From Rhizophagus sp. LPA8_4_AMF (taxonomy: Eukaryota > Glomeromycota > Glomeromycetes > Glomerales > Glomeraceae): a stretch of DNA of 23,940 nucleotides. The stretch is from positions 1-23,940 of the forward strand of contig JADRCO010000978.1 in the NCBI GenBank assembly GCA_021464525.1, written 5' to 3'. The position numbers and the translations under genes were made by a program. Of the stretch, positions 1 to 10,389 are shown piece by piece; the first letter of the stretch is position 1; each line of letters opens with the position of its first letter. The notes under the pieces were generated by a model, which searched no databases, had not been told where the DNA came from, and saw nothing but the letters and a program-made list of their open reading frames with translations.

Positions 1-37
<37 letters not shown>

Positions 38-71
38 TCATCATCATCATCATCAACAACAACAACAGCAG
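1..71 (+). repeat. Trinucleotide microsatellite (AAC)12(ATC)6(AAC)n
   Basis: Twelve AAC units are followed by six ATC units and further AAC/AGC units. In the frame of the overlapping gene this encodes 11 Gln, 6 His and then 6 Gln. Such tracts are prone to length change between strains. Confidence 0.9.
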
Positions 72-1793
72 GCGCAGGCGCAGCATATTAATAACACAAA
101 CATTTATGGTTTACAATCGAATCAACAAACTCAGACATTACTAAATACGGATTATTTGCAGAGACTACAACCAACTCAGTATCTCGTACAACAGTTGCAA
201 CAATTATTAAACTCGAGCATCAATAATACAAATGTCAACAATTCTAATGTCAACATTGCTAATGTGAACAATAATAATAACGTTAACAACGCTAATGTCA
301 ATTTTGCTAACGTTAACGTTAACAATTCTAATGCCAATAATCCTAATATCAACACTTCTAATATCAACATTGTTAACAATTCCAATGCTAATGTTAGTAA
401 CACTAAATCACAAGCAGCTTCAACATTAGTATCACATATAACAACGACTATAACATCACCAAAGCCACCACAACCGTTGCAACTATCTCAACCATCTCAG
501 TCATCACAACCTCAAACACCACAACTGCAACCACTACAACTGCAACCTCCACAATCTCATGCATCACAAGTGAAACCATCACAAGTGCAACCTCCACAGC
601 TACATCCTTCACAATTGCAACCTTCACAACTGCAACCTCCACAATTGCAAACTCCACAACCGCAACTACCACAACCACCACATCCACCGCAACTACAACT
701 TCCACAGCTATCACATCTTCCACATCCACTGCAACCACCACAACCACCACAACCACCACAACCACAACTTCCACCACAACCACAACTACCACCACAGCCA
801 CAACAACCACAACCGTTCGTGCCACAAACTATTTCAACTGTTCCAACCTGGAATCATAATCAAGTACATGTGCAAGAATCACAACAGGCGGATCAAAAAT
901 TGCAATCCATTGAAGAGAACAAGGTGAATATGTCAAGTTCAGTTGTACCAACTACAACAGCAATTACATCGATAAAGAAAGAAGAAGGATCTGATAGTCA
1001 TGTGGTTATAGAACGACAAAAAACACCTCATCAAGAAGAAAAGACCCATCAAGAAGAAAAAACAACAGAACAGCATACACGAAATATTGGGGAGACGAAC
1101 GTTGAGATATTAACTAAGCTAAAAGTGTTAAAGGACAAGATTGAAAAGGGTTTACATCCTACTATTAAGCCGAAACTTTATAATCAACAAATTTCTGATG
1201 AAGAGAGACATCAAATACAAAAAGGAGCGGGGAGGAACTCTAGACAAAATAACAATAGATATAAAGAGAACGGGCGCCAGAATCATTTCTCAAGAGGAAC
1301 GCGAGGGAGGAGTCCAGCTATTGAACATCGTACTCCAACGATTTACAGATCAAGATGGAGCCGATCTCCGTACAGATATGATAAAGAAGGTATTATCTCG
1401 GATTATAGAAGATATCAACGAAACCGAAGTAGATCTACTAGCTTAAGACGAGATGTTCGTGGGCCTAACGACTATTCTGCAAGATCCGTCTCACCAGGCA
1501 GATTCCGTATGACCGATTACGATGAAAGATATTATTTCCGAAATTCTGGGCAAGAATTTCGTGACAAATATATGCCGCGTGGTATGTCAATGTCAATTTA
1601 CGATGAACCAAGGCATGGCGGACACGGAGAAAGGTATGAAGATCGCTCGAGATCTTTTGGGCGATCAAGGTCTCCAATAGGATATCCAGGATGTCGTAGA
1701 CAAAATGGTTGGTACGGAGAACAGTACGAAAGAGAGAGACCCGGCTATGAATACGAGTTCTCTGCACGCCGAAGACCAACTGGTCGTTGGTAA
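3..1793 (+). CDS. Q/H/N/P-rich protein with RS-rich C-terminal tail (5' partial)
   Basis: The frame is open from the left edge to a TAA stop at 1791-1793, giving 596 visible residues. The true start is upstream of the window, or upstream exons are missing; the visible part has no need of the TTG at 156 as a start. Order along the visible protein: poly-Gln (11 Q) and poly-His (6 H), Gln-rich linker, Asn-rich pentapeptide-like repeat (about 70-135), Pro/Gln-rich repeat (about 155-275), a charged segment with '[16 protein letters not shown]' (about 360-380), then an Arg-rich tail with RS dipeptides such as 'RSRSTSLRR' and 'RSFGRSRSP', ending in 'TGRW'. RS/RG tails are typical of nuclear RNA-processing factors, and the low-complexity front resembles disordered or prion-like regions. 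No RRM or other folded domain is visible, so a role in splicing or mRNA metabolism is only inferred. The long antisense ORFs here are shadows of the repeats. Confidence 0.85.
212..405 (+). repeat. 15-bp-period coding repeat, N-V-N-x-[A/S] pentapeptides
   Basis: Codons recur with a period of five: 'NVNNS', 'NVNIA', 'NVNFA', 'NINTS' and similar. The pattern recalls the A(N/D)Lxx rule of pentapeptide-repeat beta-helices, with Val or Ile at the central position, but it may equally be a simple Asn-rich disordered tract. Confidence 0.6.
560..800 (+). repeat. 15-bp-period Pro/Gln coding repeat
   Basis: About eight copies of a degenerate unit close to CACAANTGCAACCTY encode runs such as 'SQLQP' and 'PQLQP'. 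The region then passes into 'QPPQPPQPP' and '[13 protein letters not shown]'. The same 15-bp period as the upstream Asn repeat suggests growth by local duplication. Confidence 0.7.
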
Positions 1794-1916
1794 ATTCTTT
1801 TAAACCGACTCGTTTTGACTATTTTTAATGAGATTATGATTATGAACGGTAAAAAAACCTTTTACGGTTATTGACAAAAATTATAGACGATTAAAAAAAA
1901 TGGTACCCATATTAAG

Positions 1917-1922
1917 AATAAA
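1917..1922 (+). terminator. Candidate poly(A) signal AATAAA
   Basis: A canonical AATAAA lies 124 bp after the stop codon of the RS-rich gene. Further AATAAA copies at 1972-1977 and 2132-2137 are alternatives. In AT-rich DNA such hexamers arise by chance, so the choice is tentative. Confidence 0.4.
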
Positions 1923-2353
1923 TAGCCTTTCAGTTTGGGTACGATTATGAGAATTTTCATAGTGTATATAAAATAAAAAAATTAGGTAGTGTACGAACAC
2001 TTAAGTGGAGGAGAATAATATTTAATATAAAAATTTTAATTTCTTTACGTTAGATAAATGAAAAATAAAAGTAAGAAATATATGGGCAATAATATGTTAG
2101 ATTGTCCGTTAATTTGTATATAATAAAATTAAATAAAGTTTTGATAAAGGTTTCCAAACGGAAAAAATATTTTAACTTATTTGATGACAAATCTCGGTGA
2201 TTGTGTAGCAAATTTATGTTTGAGTTTCCGACTTTGGTGATTCACATATTATTTTGATTTTCATGAAAAATACGTAAGAAACCAAGAGATTTTTTCCTAA
2301 TTAATCACACTCGTACTAAATCAAATGTTAATTACAATGATTTGATATATCAA
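1923..2353. other. Intergenic region, no gene seen
   Basis: AT-rich sequence, probably 3'UTR and then spacer of the RS-rich gene. No ORF, tRNA or repeat was recognised. Confidence 0.5.
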
Positions 2354-2620
2354 TAGGCCTGTTCATTTCTGATTGTTCGGGTTTTTGATCGCAAAATCCG
2401 TTAACCAATCCAAACATGTGATCAACATTATAATTGAGTTGGCTGATCACTGATCGTAATAATGTCCAACCAACCTTATTTTTAAATTGCGATCAAAAAA
2501 ATTCTACTTTTTTGTGGATCGGTAAAATCAGATCACTGATCAAGTTGCATAATTTCGTCACCCAATAATTTCAACTCAAAACCAGATTAAAAATCCGATC
2601 AATCAGAATGAACAGGCCTA
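2354..2620. mobile_element. 267-bp MITE with about 30-bp terminal inverted repeats
   Basis: The left end (2354-2384) begins TAGGCCTGTTCATTTCTGAT. The reverse complement of the right end (2591-2620) begins TAGGCCTGTTCATTCTGATT. They match over about 30 bp with one indel and two mismatches. The interior has no coding capacity and carries two copies of the subterminal word GATCACTGATC (near 2444 and 2531). Flanks read ..CAATA|GGCC and GGCC|TAATG.., so a TA duplication is possible. The 'GGCCTGTTCATT' end also resembles hAT-type termini, but no 8-bp duplication is visible. Superfamily is undecided. Confidence 0.8.
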
Positions 2621-3145
2621 ATGTAAATGATGATCGATTGCTTCTCGAGACGATCAATCAATACACATTTTCAGTAACATTTCGTAATCATAATGACAAA
2701 TTCAATTTATTTTATTTTTTCAGTCTTAATGTGAATACCACCAATCAAAGATTTTTTTATTCATTTTTAATAACCAACAAAGACCCTTCCTGGTTAGATT
2801 GGACGTGACCACTGAATCAATACAAAAAATAAAAGGAAAGTATTATAGTCGTCAGCTGGCATTGAAGTGCGTGATAAAGTCGTACGTGACACTTGTCGTG
2901 TAGGTGTTGATAATATTAACACCATAAATTCACAGACTATGAATCAATTACGACTTTTTCTATTTCTTTCTTGCCATAATCTGCTTCGAATGATTGCTTT
3001 TTGATCATCGTAAAGAGACAGGGGATTAAAGGTTATTCAGAGACATCACAAAGGACTTTTGAAAAAGAAATTATATTTGATGGAAGGATTTACTAACCAA
3101 TTAGGGGTTACGTAATTAATTAGTGCTCGTAAAAATCACACTTAA
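2621..3145. other. Intergenic region with one 21-bp palindrome
   Basis: No gene is recognised. A near-perfect palindrome, GGTGTT..AACACC, occupies 2903-2923 with only a central mismatch and one wobble pair. A 66-codon ORF starting at 2608 begins inside the MITE end and has no recognisable content, so it is not called. Confidence 0.5.
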
Positions 3146-3283
3146 GGTGATATTTCTGATAATGAGAACAATATTACTAAAATTAAGCAAGAAATTTTAA
3201 ATAAAAGAGTTAATACAATAAAAGTTCCATCATGGTTCATTGATTCAGTGTTTTTTTTTCTTTCTTTCCTTTTTTTTAAATAA
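3146..3283 (+). pseudogene. Short open segment, possible exon remnant
   Basis: This frame is open for 45 codons between two stops, without a clear start. The first 33 codons have normal-looking amino-acid use, including 'KIKQEILNKRVNTIKVPSWF'. They then run into a Phe-rich stretch encoded by a T-rich tract, which could be a polypyrimidine region rather than coding. I do not recognise a family. It could be one exon of a decayed gene or a chance ORF. Confidence 0.2.
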
Positions 3284-4474
3284 TAAACTCGTACTACTGT
3301 ACCTATAAGTCTCGTATATACTGCAATTGCGAGTATGGGAGTGGCTGATCTATTTTGACGAGTTTGAAAATTATAATTTTCAGCAATTTTTGCTCAAGAG
3401 TTCCAATCAATGCAGATGTAAAATTATCAATACAAATTTAAATGAAATATGACATAATAGATTATTTACCTAATGCCGAATATTTGATTTCAATAAAGGG
3501 ATAGTAATTTTATTTTTTAACTACTATAGTCTTGTTTTTTTTTTTGAAAAGGCCGGGTAGAGTCTCAATGTACGACTCCACCAAATCTGAAGTTTAAATA
3601 AAATCAAGCTTATTGTTATGTGCATAATTTGGAAGCTTCAAAGCGTTTGGGTTTAATATATGGATTCTTCCAAAACACCGTTAACGAAATTTTTTTCAGT
3701 TTGGAAGCGTTAAAAATCTGTAGTTTTTGATTCTACGTGATAATTTTCGAATGCTGCAAAACGGTGTAGCAAATTCAAAGTTAAACAAGATACTGTGTAA
3801 ACACTCAAATATCAAACTAAAAAGAAATTACTGAGTTCACGGTGAACAATATCCATTGTAAGAGACGAAGACCATCAGTCCCATCATCAGCTTGAGCACG
3901 CGAGTTGCCATATCTGATCAGCAGAATAAAAAATCACGTGCGCGTTTCGAACTTTGCCAAGAAAAATAATTTCGAACTGTGAGCTAGTACACATTAACGT
4001 CCGTACAATAAAGTAAATGCTAGTAAATGCACAAATCGGCATATTTCATATAAAATGCCAATCGATCTGATTGTGCTAATTATTGATTATTAAGTATTAG
4101 TAATCAAATTGGTTTTTCTTTAAATTCAAATCAGGTGATGAGTTAGTTCTACCGGATTGACGAAAAAAATTAAATTTTTAAGGAATATTGGTCATTATTC
4201 CTAAAGAAAGAATATTGACAAGAGAAATCATACCCAAACCACTTTAAAAAAGAAATAAGAAACTTCTTGCCAAATTTGCTTTCCATCTAAGAATCAACTT
4301 CAAAAGTCAAATAGCCCATCCTATAAAAAACAAAATAAACAAAAAAATATCATTTCCTATCTAAAACTTACTTTCTAAGTTGAATCCACAGTCCAACAGA
4401 AAGAATAACATTTAGTAAATTATCTCATAAAAAGGCCTAAACTCCTACATCTCAAAAAATTATTCTAATAATCT
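3284..4474. other. Intergenic region, no gene seen
   Basis: AT-rich, with homopolymer runs (for example T runs near 3535). No coding segment, tRNA or terminal-repeat element was recognised in either strand. Confidence 0.4.
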
Positions 4475-4912
4475 TTAAGGTGATTGTCACTAAAAGAAAA
4501 AAATAAACATTAGTAATGTTTTTGGAATAACTCCCTCCTTTCCAATTACCATTCCAGTAGCATTTGTCTTTAAAAAAAAAGTAAATTTTTTGTAAAAAGA
4601 CAAATATTTCCCTTTTTATTTACCTTAAGAAGCCCCGAAGCGATTTTCTCTCAAAAAAGAAATAAAAAGAATGTCAATAGCATTTCTAATGAAAGAATCC
4701 AGACTTTTCCTTTCAATTTCCATTTTCTCAAGAAGTTTTAAGGTGGTTATTCTAGAAGAAAATAGAACATTAATAATGTCCTTTTAAAGAATCCAGAACT
4801 CAATCTTCTATTTTTCCAAAAAGTTCCAGTTCTAATATTTACATATAATTTAAATTAACTAAATTGAAAAAGGACCAGACAAACCCTAACCTTTCCATTT
4901 ACCTCAAGAGGT
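4475..4912. repeat. Degenerate dispersed/tandem repeat block
   Basis: Two copies of a roughly 45-bp word (TTTAAGGTGRTTRT... ending AACATTARTAATGT) sit near 4475-4520 and 4736-4780. A second word close to TTTCCATTTACCTYAAGARG recurs near 4545, 4612, 4711 and 4889. AAGAATCCAGA occurs twice about 96 bp apart. The block looks like an old, diverged array with pyrimidine-rich units and no coding content. Confidence 0.5.
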
Positions 4913-5279
4913 AGTCTTTAACAGTTGTACTTTAATCTTATCCATTATATATATACAATTGAAAAATTTTTTAGGGCAAAAGGGTTCCAAATCTGAGAGA
5001 TGATAACTTCATCCAATCTTGATCCACCACCCAATCCATTAACCTAATCTATCTGATTTAACTGGCAGATGAGAGATATCTGATGAATTTCAAGTTGATG
5101 AATAGTTGATGCAATTGGAATACTACAATGTGGGGTAACAGGCCATTATATGGGGCAAATTTCCTCTTAATTTTATTACTTTCTTTTTACTCATTACACA
5201 TAAAAAATTAATTTTCGTACAATAAGATAAGTATATTATATTTGTAAAGCAGGCATTACATGATTAGAGAATAAGAATT
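4913..5279. other. Intergenic region, no gene seen
   Basis: Somewhat less AT-rich than its surroundings at 4980-5160, but no ORF or repeat was recognised. Confidence 0.35.
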
Positions 5280-6480
5280 TTAAAAGAAAATAAATTGTAA
5301 TAAGATAAATTTTTTAAATTCATCACTTGTGATTTTTTCAGGTTCGTCCATAATTTCCTCTGCCTTCTTACTAAACTTATCAAAGTCTGCTTCTTCAAAT
5401 GACAATGGAATGTAACTTTCAGCTAAAAAAAAAGAACTCCATAAGTTTATCATACACGTTTTCATCTTAAGTATTCTCACCATATTTATACATATTTAAA
5501 AATAGGTTAATTAAGTCATTTCTTTCACCTTCATCAGAATTGGCAATTTGTTCAATTTGTTCAAGGATAACTTCAAATACAATAAGTATGGTTGATTTTA
5601 ATTTATATGATGACTGGGTGTGTTACATACTGATATTGACAGTTGCTCAACTTCCATCCAGACCATAAGAAATAATCCTTTTTCCCATCATGGTAAATTA
5701 TGAGACATTGATATGATTCAGGATCAACCATGAGATATGAATTTTGAGCCTTATAAGTTCCAATGTAAACATTAACATTGTTTGTATTTCTGTCAACAAA
5801 CCTTTGAAGAGTCTCCAGGAGTCTCTCTGTTTTGTATATTCCAGTTGTCACCTGTGTTGAATTCCCAATCAATTTTATGACTTTCAAATAAATGTTTGAT
5901 ATGATAGTATACATTGAGTCTTATTAAAATTTGTGAAATCAGGATTAAGTACATTTGCATATGCGTAAGATTTAAGTATTCCATAGGATTAAGTCTTATT
6001 TGATTTTGCCCAGAAACTGTTCTGATCAAATGGCTACCAGTATAAGCATATCATCCATCAGTTAAAGTTGTGTGATTACCATGATTTCCAACATAAAACC
6101 AATGACCATTGAGCCAATTCCTATTTTCTGTGTTTTTCAAAAAATTTTAATAAAAGTTAACCTTTATTTCAAAGAATATGAGTGTAAGTCAACAAAGGGA
6201 GAAAACTTTAGATATTAACACACCATCCACCTGGGACTGGATTGGGCTCGGTATGATGATTGTTTATCGAATTTAAAGAAGATTTTAAAAGAGATCTTGT
6301 CTCTAAAACGTAAAATTTCTTTTCGCTTTAGTTTGCTTAATATATCTTCTGTGAGAGTAAAAGTATTATTTGTAATTTCGTTTTGTTGTTTTGTAATTTG
6401 AAGTACAAGTGTCGCACGAGTATATAGTTCTTCATTAGCTTCAAGTAAATCATCATAAGTACTCCTTCAATATCATAATC
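5280..6480 (-). pseudogene. Broken multi-exon gene of unknown family
   Basis: Reading the minus strand from 6480 downward, several frames each give protein-like sequence. First is a helical charged part ('YDDLLEANEELYTRATLVLQ', later 'TEDILSKLKRKEILRF'), then 'HHTEPNPVPGGWC', then after a possible intron ending in CACAG at about 6135 'NRNWLNGHWFYVGNHGNHTT'. An in-frame TGA follows soon after this, then 'HLIRTVSGQNQIRLNP'. A 104-codon stretch at 5603-5914 holds 'YQCLIIYHDGKKDYFLWSGW'. The last part holds 'EQIEQIANSDEGERNDLINL', then, beyond a T9 run that shifts the frame, 'ESYIPLSFEEADFDKFSKKA', ending at 5280. I recognise no family. It lies directly downstream of the kinase relic on the same strand and could be its C-terminal continuation or a separate gene. 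Confidence 0.5.
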
Positions 6481-6619
6481 AAAAGAAAGCTGGGGTTTGA
6501 TGATTATTACGGAAACAAGCTTTTAACACGAAGATTTATTATAACAAAGTTCAGTGGCTTAGAAATATCAGAGTTGATGCATGACAAATAATCACCATGT
6601 AATATAATATATAAATAAA
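6481..6619 (-). other. Spacer between kinase relic and unknown broken gene
   Basis: Short AT-rich stretch without recognisable coding content. If the kinase and the unknown gene were once one transcription unit, this would be decayed coding or intron sequence. Confidence 0.3.
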
Positions 6620-7735
6620 TTAGTTGAACAATTGTAATGCTGTTGATCTTTTATACGGATCAGAATCCCAACATTCTTTCATTAATTCAATAAATCCTTT
6701 GGGTGCATTGGTGGCCGTAAACCATCACTTATTTCAATAATTAGATCTATGTCATGATTTCGATCCCAAAAAGGTCTACCCCACATAATCTTTCCAAAAC
6801 TATATATACTTGAAGCTTTAGTATATTTTCGTCCTTGAAGAATCTCTGGTGCACATAGGGAATAATACCATAATTCTCATTATTATCTGTAAATTCCCAG
6901 ATCACCTATACTGTATATGGATATGAATAATCTCATTCATATTGTTTATTAAAAAAGTTATTTCCAAAATGTAAATCTCTTGAATAATATTTACACTATG
7001 GATATTAGTACGTCCAATTGGGATTATTTTTAAATCATCCAACTTATTCTCCCATTTAATGTTATAAAACTCATTACTCATTACTTATATAATGTGGCGC
7101 ATAATAATCATAAATTTTATGTATTTAAGTCTAAAGTAATACCAAAATAATAACTAATATAATTATAAGACAGTCGACATTTTCGGTGAGATATCTTATT
7201 CTATATTTAACAGTCAGTGTTTTTCATTGCGTATAATAATTTAAAAAACCTTAAGCTAGAATAAAAAAGGTTATCAGTTATGTTATTAATTGCCTACAAT
7301 TTATTATAAGATATTATTTATGTTACCTCATTTAGCTCCTTAGACGTGATATTCTTAGAATTATTGAGTTTTTTGTGAACAACTGGATAATTAGTGTTGT
7401 AATATTATCTCTATTACAATTAAAACCATACCAATGAATTGGACTATCAACCCAAGTTGCTTTATAAATTTTGCTAAATTCTCCCTCAGAATAAATTCTA
7501 TATTTTTGAATTGATCATAAAGAACAAATCCCATTCTCCCTACATTTTTGTCAAGATTAGTATGTGTATATCTGATGAAATCATCAATAATTTTGTTTCC
7601 ACTTGGTTTATATTATTTTCATATTGTAACAAATGCGACAAGGGTTTCCATCTATTAAATCATAAGCATGGCACTTTTCGTTAATACATTGCGTTGATCG
7701 CGTGACATTCTTTAACGGTTCTCTTGATGTTGCAT
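6620..7735 (-). pseudogene. Degenerate TKL-type protein kinase of the glomeromycete expansion
   Basis: Read on the minus strand from 7735. A Cys-rich front ('CINEKCHAYDLIDGNPCRIC') is followed by 'IIDDFIRYTHTNLDKNVGRM' and 'YDQFKNIEFI'. Next come the glycine-loop region 'EGEFSKIYKATWVD' and the beta-3 strand 'VVHKKLNNSKNIT', which still has its lysine, ending at 'KELNE'. A GT donor follows at about 7325. The C-lobe keeps 'RDLHFGN' (catalytic Asp), a 'GDLG' in place of DFG, 'IPYV-PEILQGRKYTKA', 'SFGKIMWGRPFWDRN' and 'NAPKGFIELMKECWDSDPYK', and stops at TAA 6620-6622. At least five single-base frameshifts interrupt it: in the Gly loop, before beta-3, in the His codon of HRD, in the APE motif and after the 'GLRPP' region. 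There is no sign of an activation-loop gain. It cannot make a kinase as it stands. Confidence 0.8.
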
Positions 7736-9750
7736 TTTAACTCGATTTTTGAAAAATTTGTTACATTCATATAGATCATACGAGAAAATCTTTCTCAATC
7801 AATACTATCTTCGGTATTTTTAAAAAAAATTATAGATTTAATTCTCTCCTAATACTCGAAAATAAATTTGATTATAATACATAATAAAATTAATTTGAAT
7901 AAAATTCACGCTAATCTAATAAATAATTTATATTATATAATTTTTGGAATTTTATTATAACGATGATAATGAAATCATCAAATTTGTAAATTCATTTCTT
8001 GGTAAAAATACTGTATTTCTTATGTTACACTCATTATAGACTGGAAAAAGAAAATTTTTATAATTTTGAAAAATAGAATTCACAATTAAATATTTTCTCT
8101 TTAAATTTTATCGATTATGATAAATAAAAAAGAATAACAAGAATAACATTGAAAACTTTGATACCAATATATTTATCACTTGAAATATTTAAATAACTAA
8201 AACCCAATATCAATTTATTTTATTTAATCATGATGATAATATAACAATAATGTGCAATGTTATAAATGAAATGTTTACCCGCATGAAATATGAAAGATAA
8301 TTATTCAGTGAAATAAAGATATACAGGTTTTTATATAAAATCACGTGAAATCATTATAAATAACTAATTTACAACTTTTGAATTATGGCAATTTATAAAT
8401 AAATTCCAGTTTATTGAAACTATATCAATATGCAAGTATTTAATATATTTAAAGTTTTCTCATTTTTTTCGAATTTATTTTTGATTTTAAACCACAAGAG
8501 ATATAAACTTAATTTGACATGAAATGTTAAATGTTTTTACCAAGTTTAACTTGTAAATTTATTATTTTGGACGAAATGAAATAGTTTGATCATTATTTGA
8601 TTAGGTATATTTATTATAAATAAATTTAAATTAATCCTATAATAAATCTTATATATGAAAATATCAAAAAAAAAAATATTATAAATTATATATGAAAGTC
8701 ATTATGTTGTATATCAGAATAAAAGATGATAATTTAATTAATAAAAGTTTTTAAATTAACGCAAATTGTTCATTTTTTTTAATTATTACTTTAGCTTATA
8801 TACAGTATATTTTTTTAATAAATCATTATATTTATCCACCTATCTTTCCAATTATCAATAATAATTTTAAATCTATTTAAAATTATTATTGTAATCAAAA
8901 ATTAAACTTGGTGATAATTTAGTTAATAATTCAAAAGAACTATTCAAACCAATTTCGTAATCTACAATATCCGTCTGTTTATGCTGCAATTTCTGCATAG
9001 GTGGCTAATAAAATTCGAGTCAGGCATATTGACGTATTATTGTTGATTATATGATTATAACATAATGGTTCCTAAGAGTTCTGCTTGTATTTCAATTATA
9101 ATTGCTATATATTTTACTAGAATAATAATAACAACCTTTAAGTTTCATAATGATTTTTCAGTGTAATTATCAATAGTCAATTCTAAACTTTTTAAATTGG
9201 TAAAATACGATAGTAATTATACGTTAGGTTGTCCATTTGTCTAAATTATTGTATGGTATTGCATGCTTAATAAATGGTTTTCAGCAAGTGATTTATTACA
9301 AAAATGGTTAATGTTTAATTGTTATCCTCTGCTGTAGTAGAAAAGTAATAGCAAGCTTTCAATCCTTTAATTGATTTGCATATCTCTGTCAATCCCAATT
9401 AAACACTATTATTTATACCTATTGTAAAGGTGTAAATCTTAAATTTTTATTAAAAAAACGTTAATTAATTTCATTTAAAATAAATTCATTTCAAAAATGT
9501 TAAATGTTTTTCTAATTGCTGAATTCAAATACTTACAAAAAAACTGATGTAATCAAAGATAGACCTTTTATATGAATTTGTTGATCATGGATTCTTTATA
9601 TTTTAATTATTGGGAAAATAATGTGGGAGTACAATAAAGAGATAATTGGTTGTTTTCCATTTTGAGATTTGAAGAAAAATAATATTTAAAGTATGTGTAA
9701 TACGTTTCGTCATAATTATGTAATTTTAAATAAAAAGAGGACTGTACTTG
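7736..9750. other. AT-rich intergenic region, no gene seen
   Basis: Two kilobases of strongly AT-rich sequence with stops in all frames. A slightly more balanced patch at 8940-9020 was read in all frames without a recognisable family. No terminal-repeat element was found. Confidence 0.5.
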
Positions 9751-10015
9751 TGGCTATGTAAGGCTATGTATGGCTAAGCAGAGTATTACATATAAACTAT
9801 ACTGTATGATTATCTAAATAATAGCAACAAATCATATTTTATAAAATATTTAAACACAACATTTGCCCAATCCAAACCTAAAAGGTAAATATTAAAAAAG
9901 TATTTTTTGTATTATACAATTTAGTTAACAGTTGATTTATTTACCTGGCTATGTATTGCTGTGTAATTATGTATAGCTGTGCATGATTATGTTATGGCTA
10001 TGTGTGGCTATGTAG
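9751..10015. repeat. Two clusters of a 10-bp repeat, TGGCTATGTA
   Basis: Cluster one (9751-9780) has three back-to-back units: TGGCTATGTA, AGGCTATGTA, TGGCTAAGCA. Cluster two (9946-10015) has about seven units with substitutions, such as TTGCTGTGTA, ATTATGTATA and GGCTATGTGT. A 165-bp AT-rich spacer separates them. The 10-bp period is close to one helical turn. Role unknown. Confidence 0.75.
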
Positions 10016-10389
10016 CTTTTTTTTTAAATATTTAACTGAATGGTAAAGGTGAATATATATATTTTTTTTACTTACAAAAGTGATTGCAGGCTACTCATAA
10101 TTTCTAATAGCAACTGATATGAAATTCTAAGTTATATTATTTAATTTTGGAAGACAATACTTCAACCCAAACTCATCTGACTTCAAGTCAAAGTTTGATC
10201 AAAGACAATACCCTCTAAAGTTCAACACAAATTCCTCAAATATAAGATTTGAATGAAAATTTTCAGTCTTTCAAACCAGTCCTTGTAAAGATATTGTGAA
10301 TTTACAAGAAATATACAATAATATTATCAAATCCTTAAGGTTATGAAGATTAAAAGATTGTAATTATTCCATTGTTAAATGTTCAAGTG
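10016..10389. other. AT-rich spacer before the Ty3 relic
   Basis: The 13-bp word GAATGGTAAAGGT occurs here (10038-10050) and again at 11077-11089, 1039 bp apart. No gene was recognised; the stretch may belong to the leader of the retrotransposon relic that follows. Confidence 0.35.

Noticed and set aside
176-825. Long minus-strand ORFs rich in Leu or Val opposite the RS-rich gene
   Set aside because: They are antisense readings of the Asn and Pro/Gln repeats and have no complexity of their own.
1141-1779. Plus- and minus-strand ORFs overlapping the RS tail
   Set aside because: Shadows of the sense frame, which is open throughout and has coherent RS/RG content.
2608-2808. 66-codon ORF
   Set aside because: Its first codons are the MITE terminal repeat and the rest is AT-rich translation without a family.
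9751-10015. CRISPR array
   Set aside because: Units are 10 bp, contiguous and degenerate without spacers, and the window is eukaryotic.
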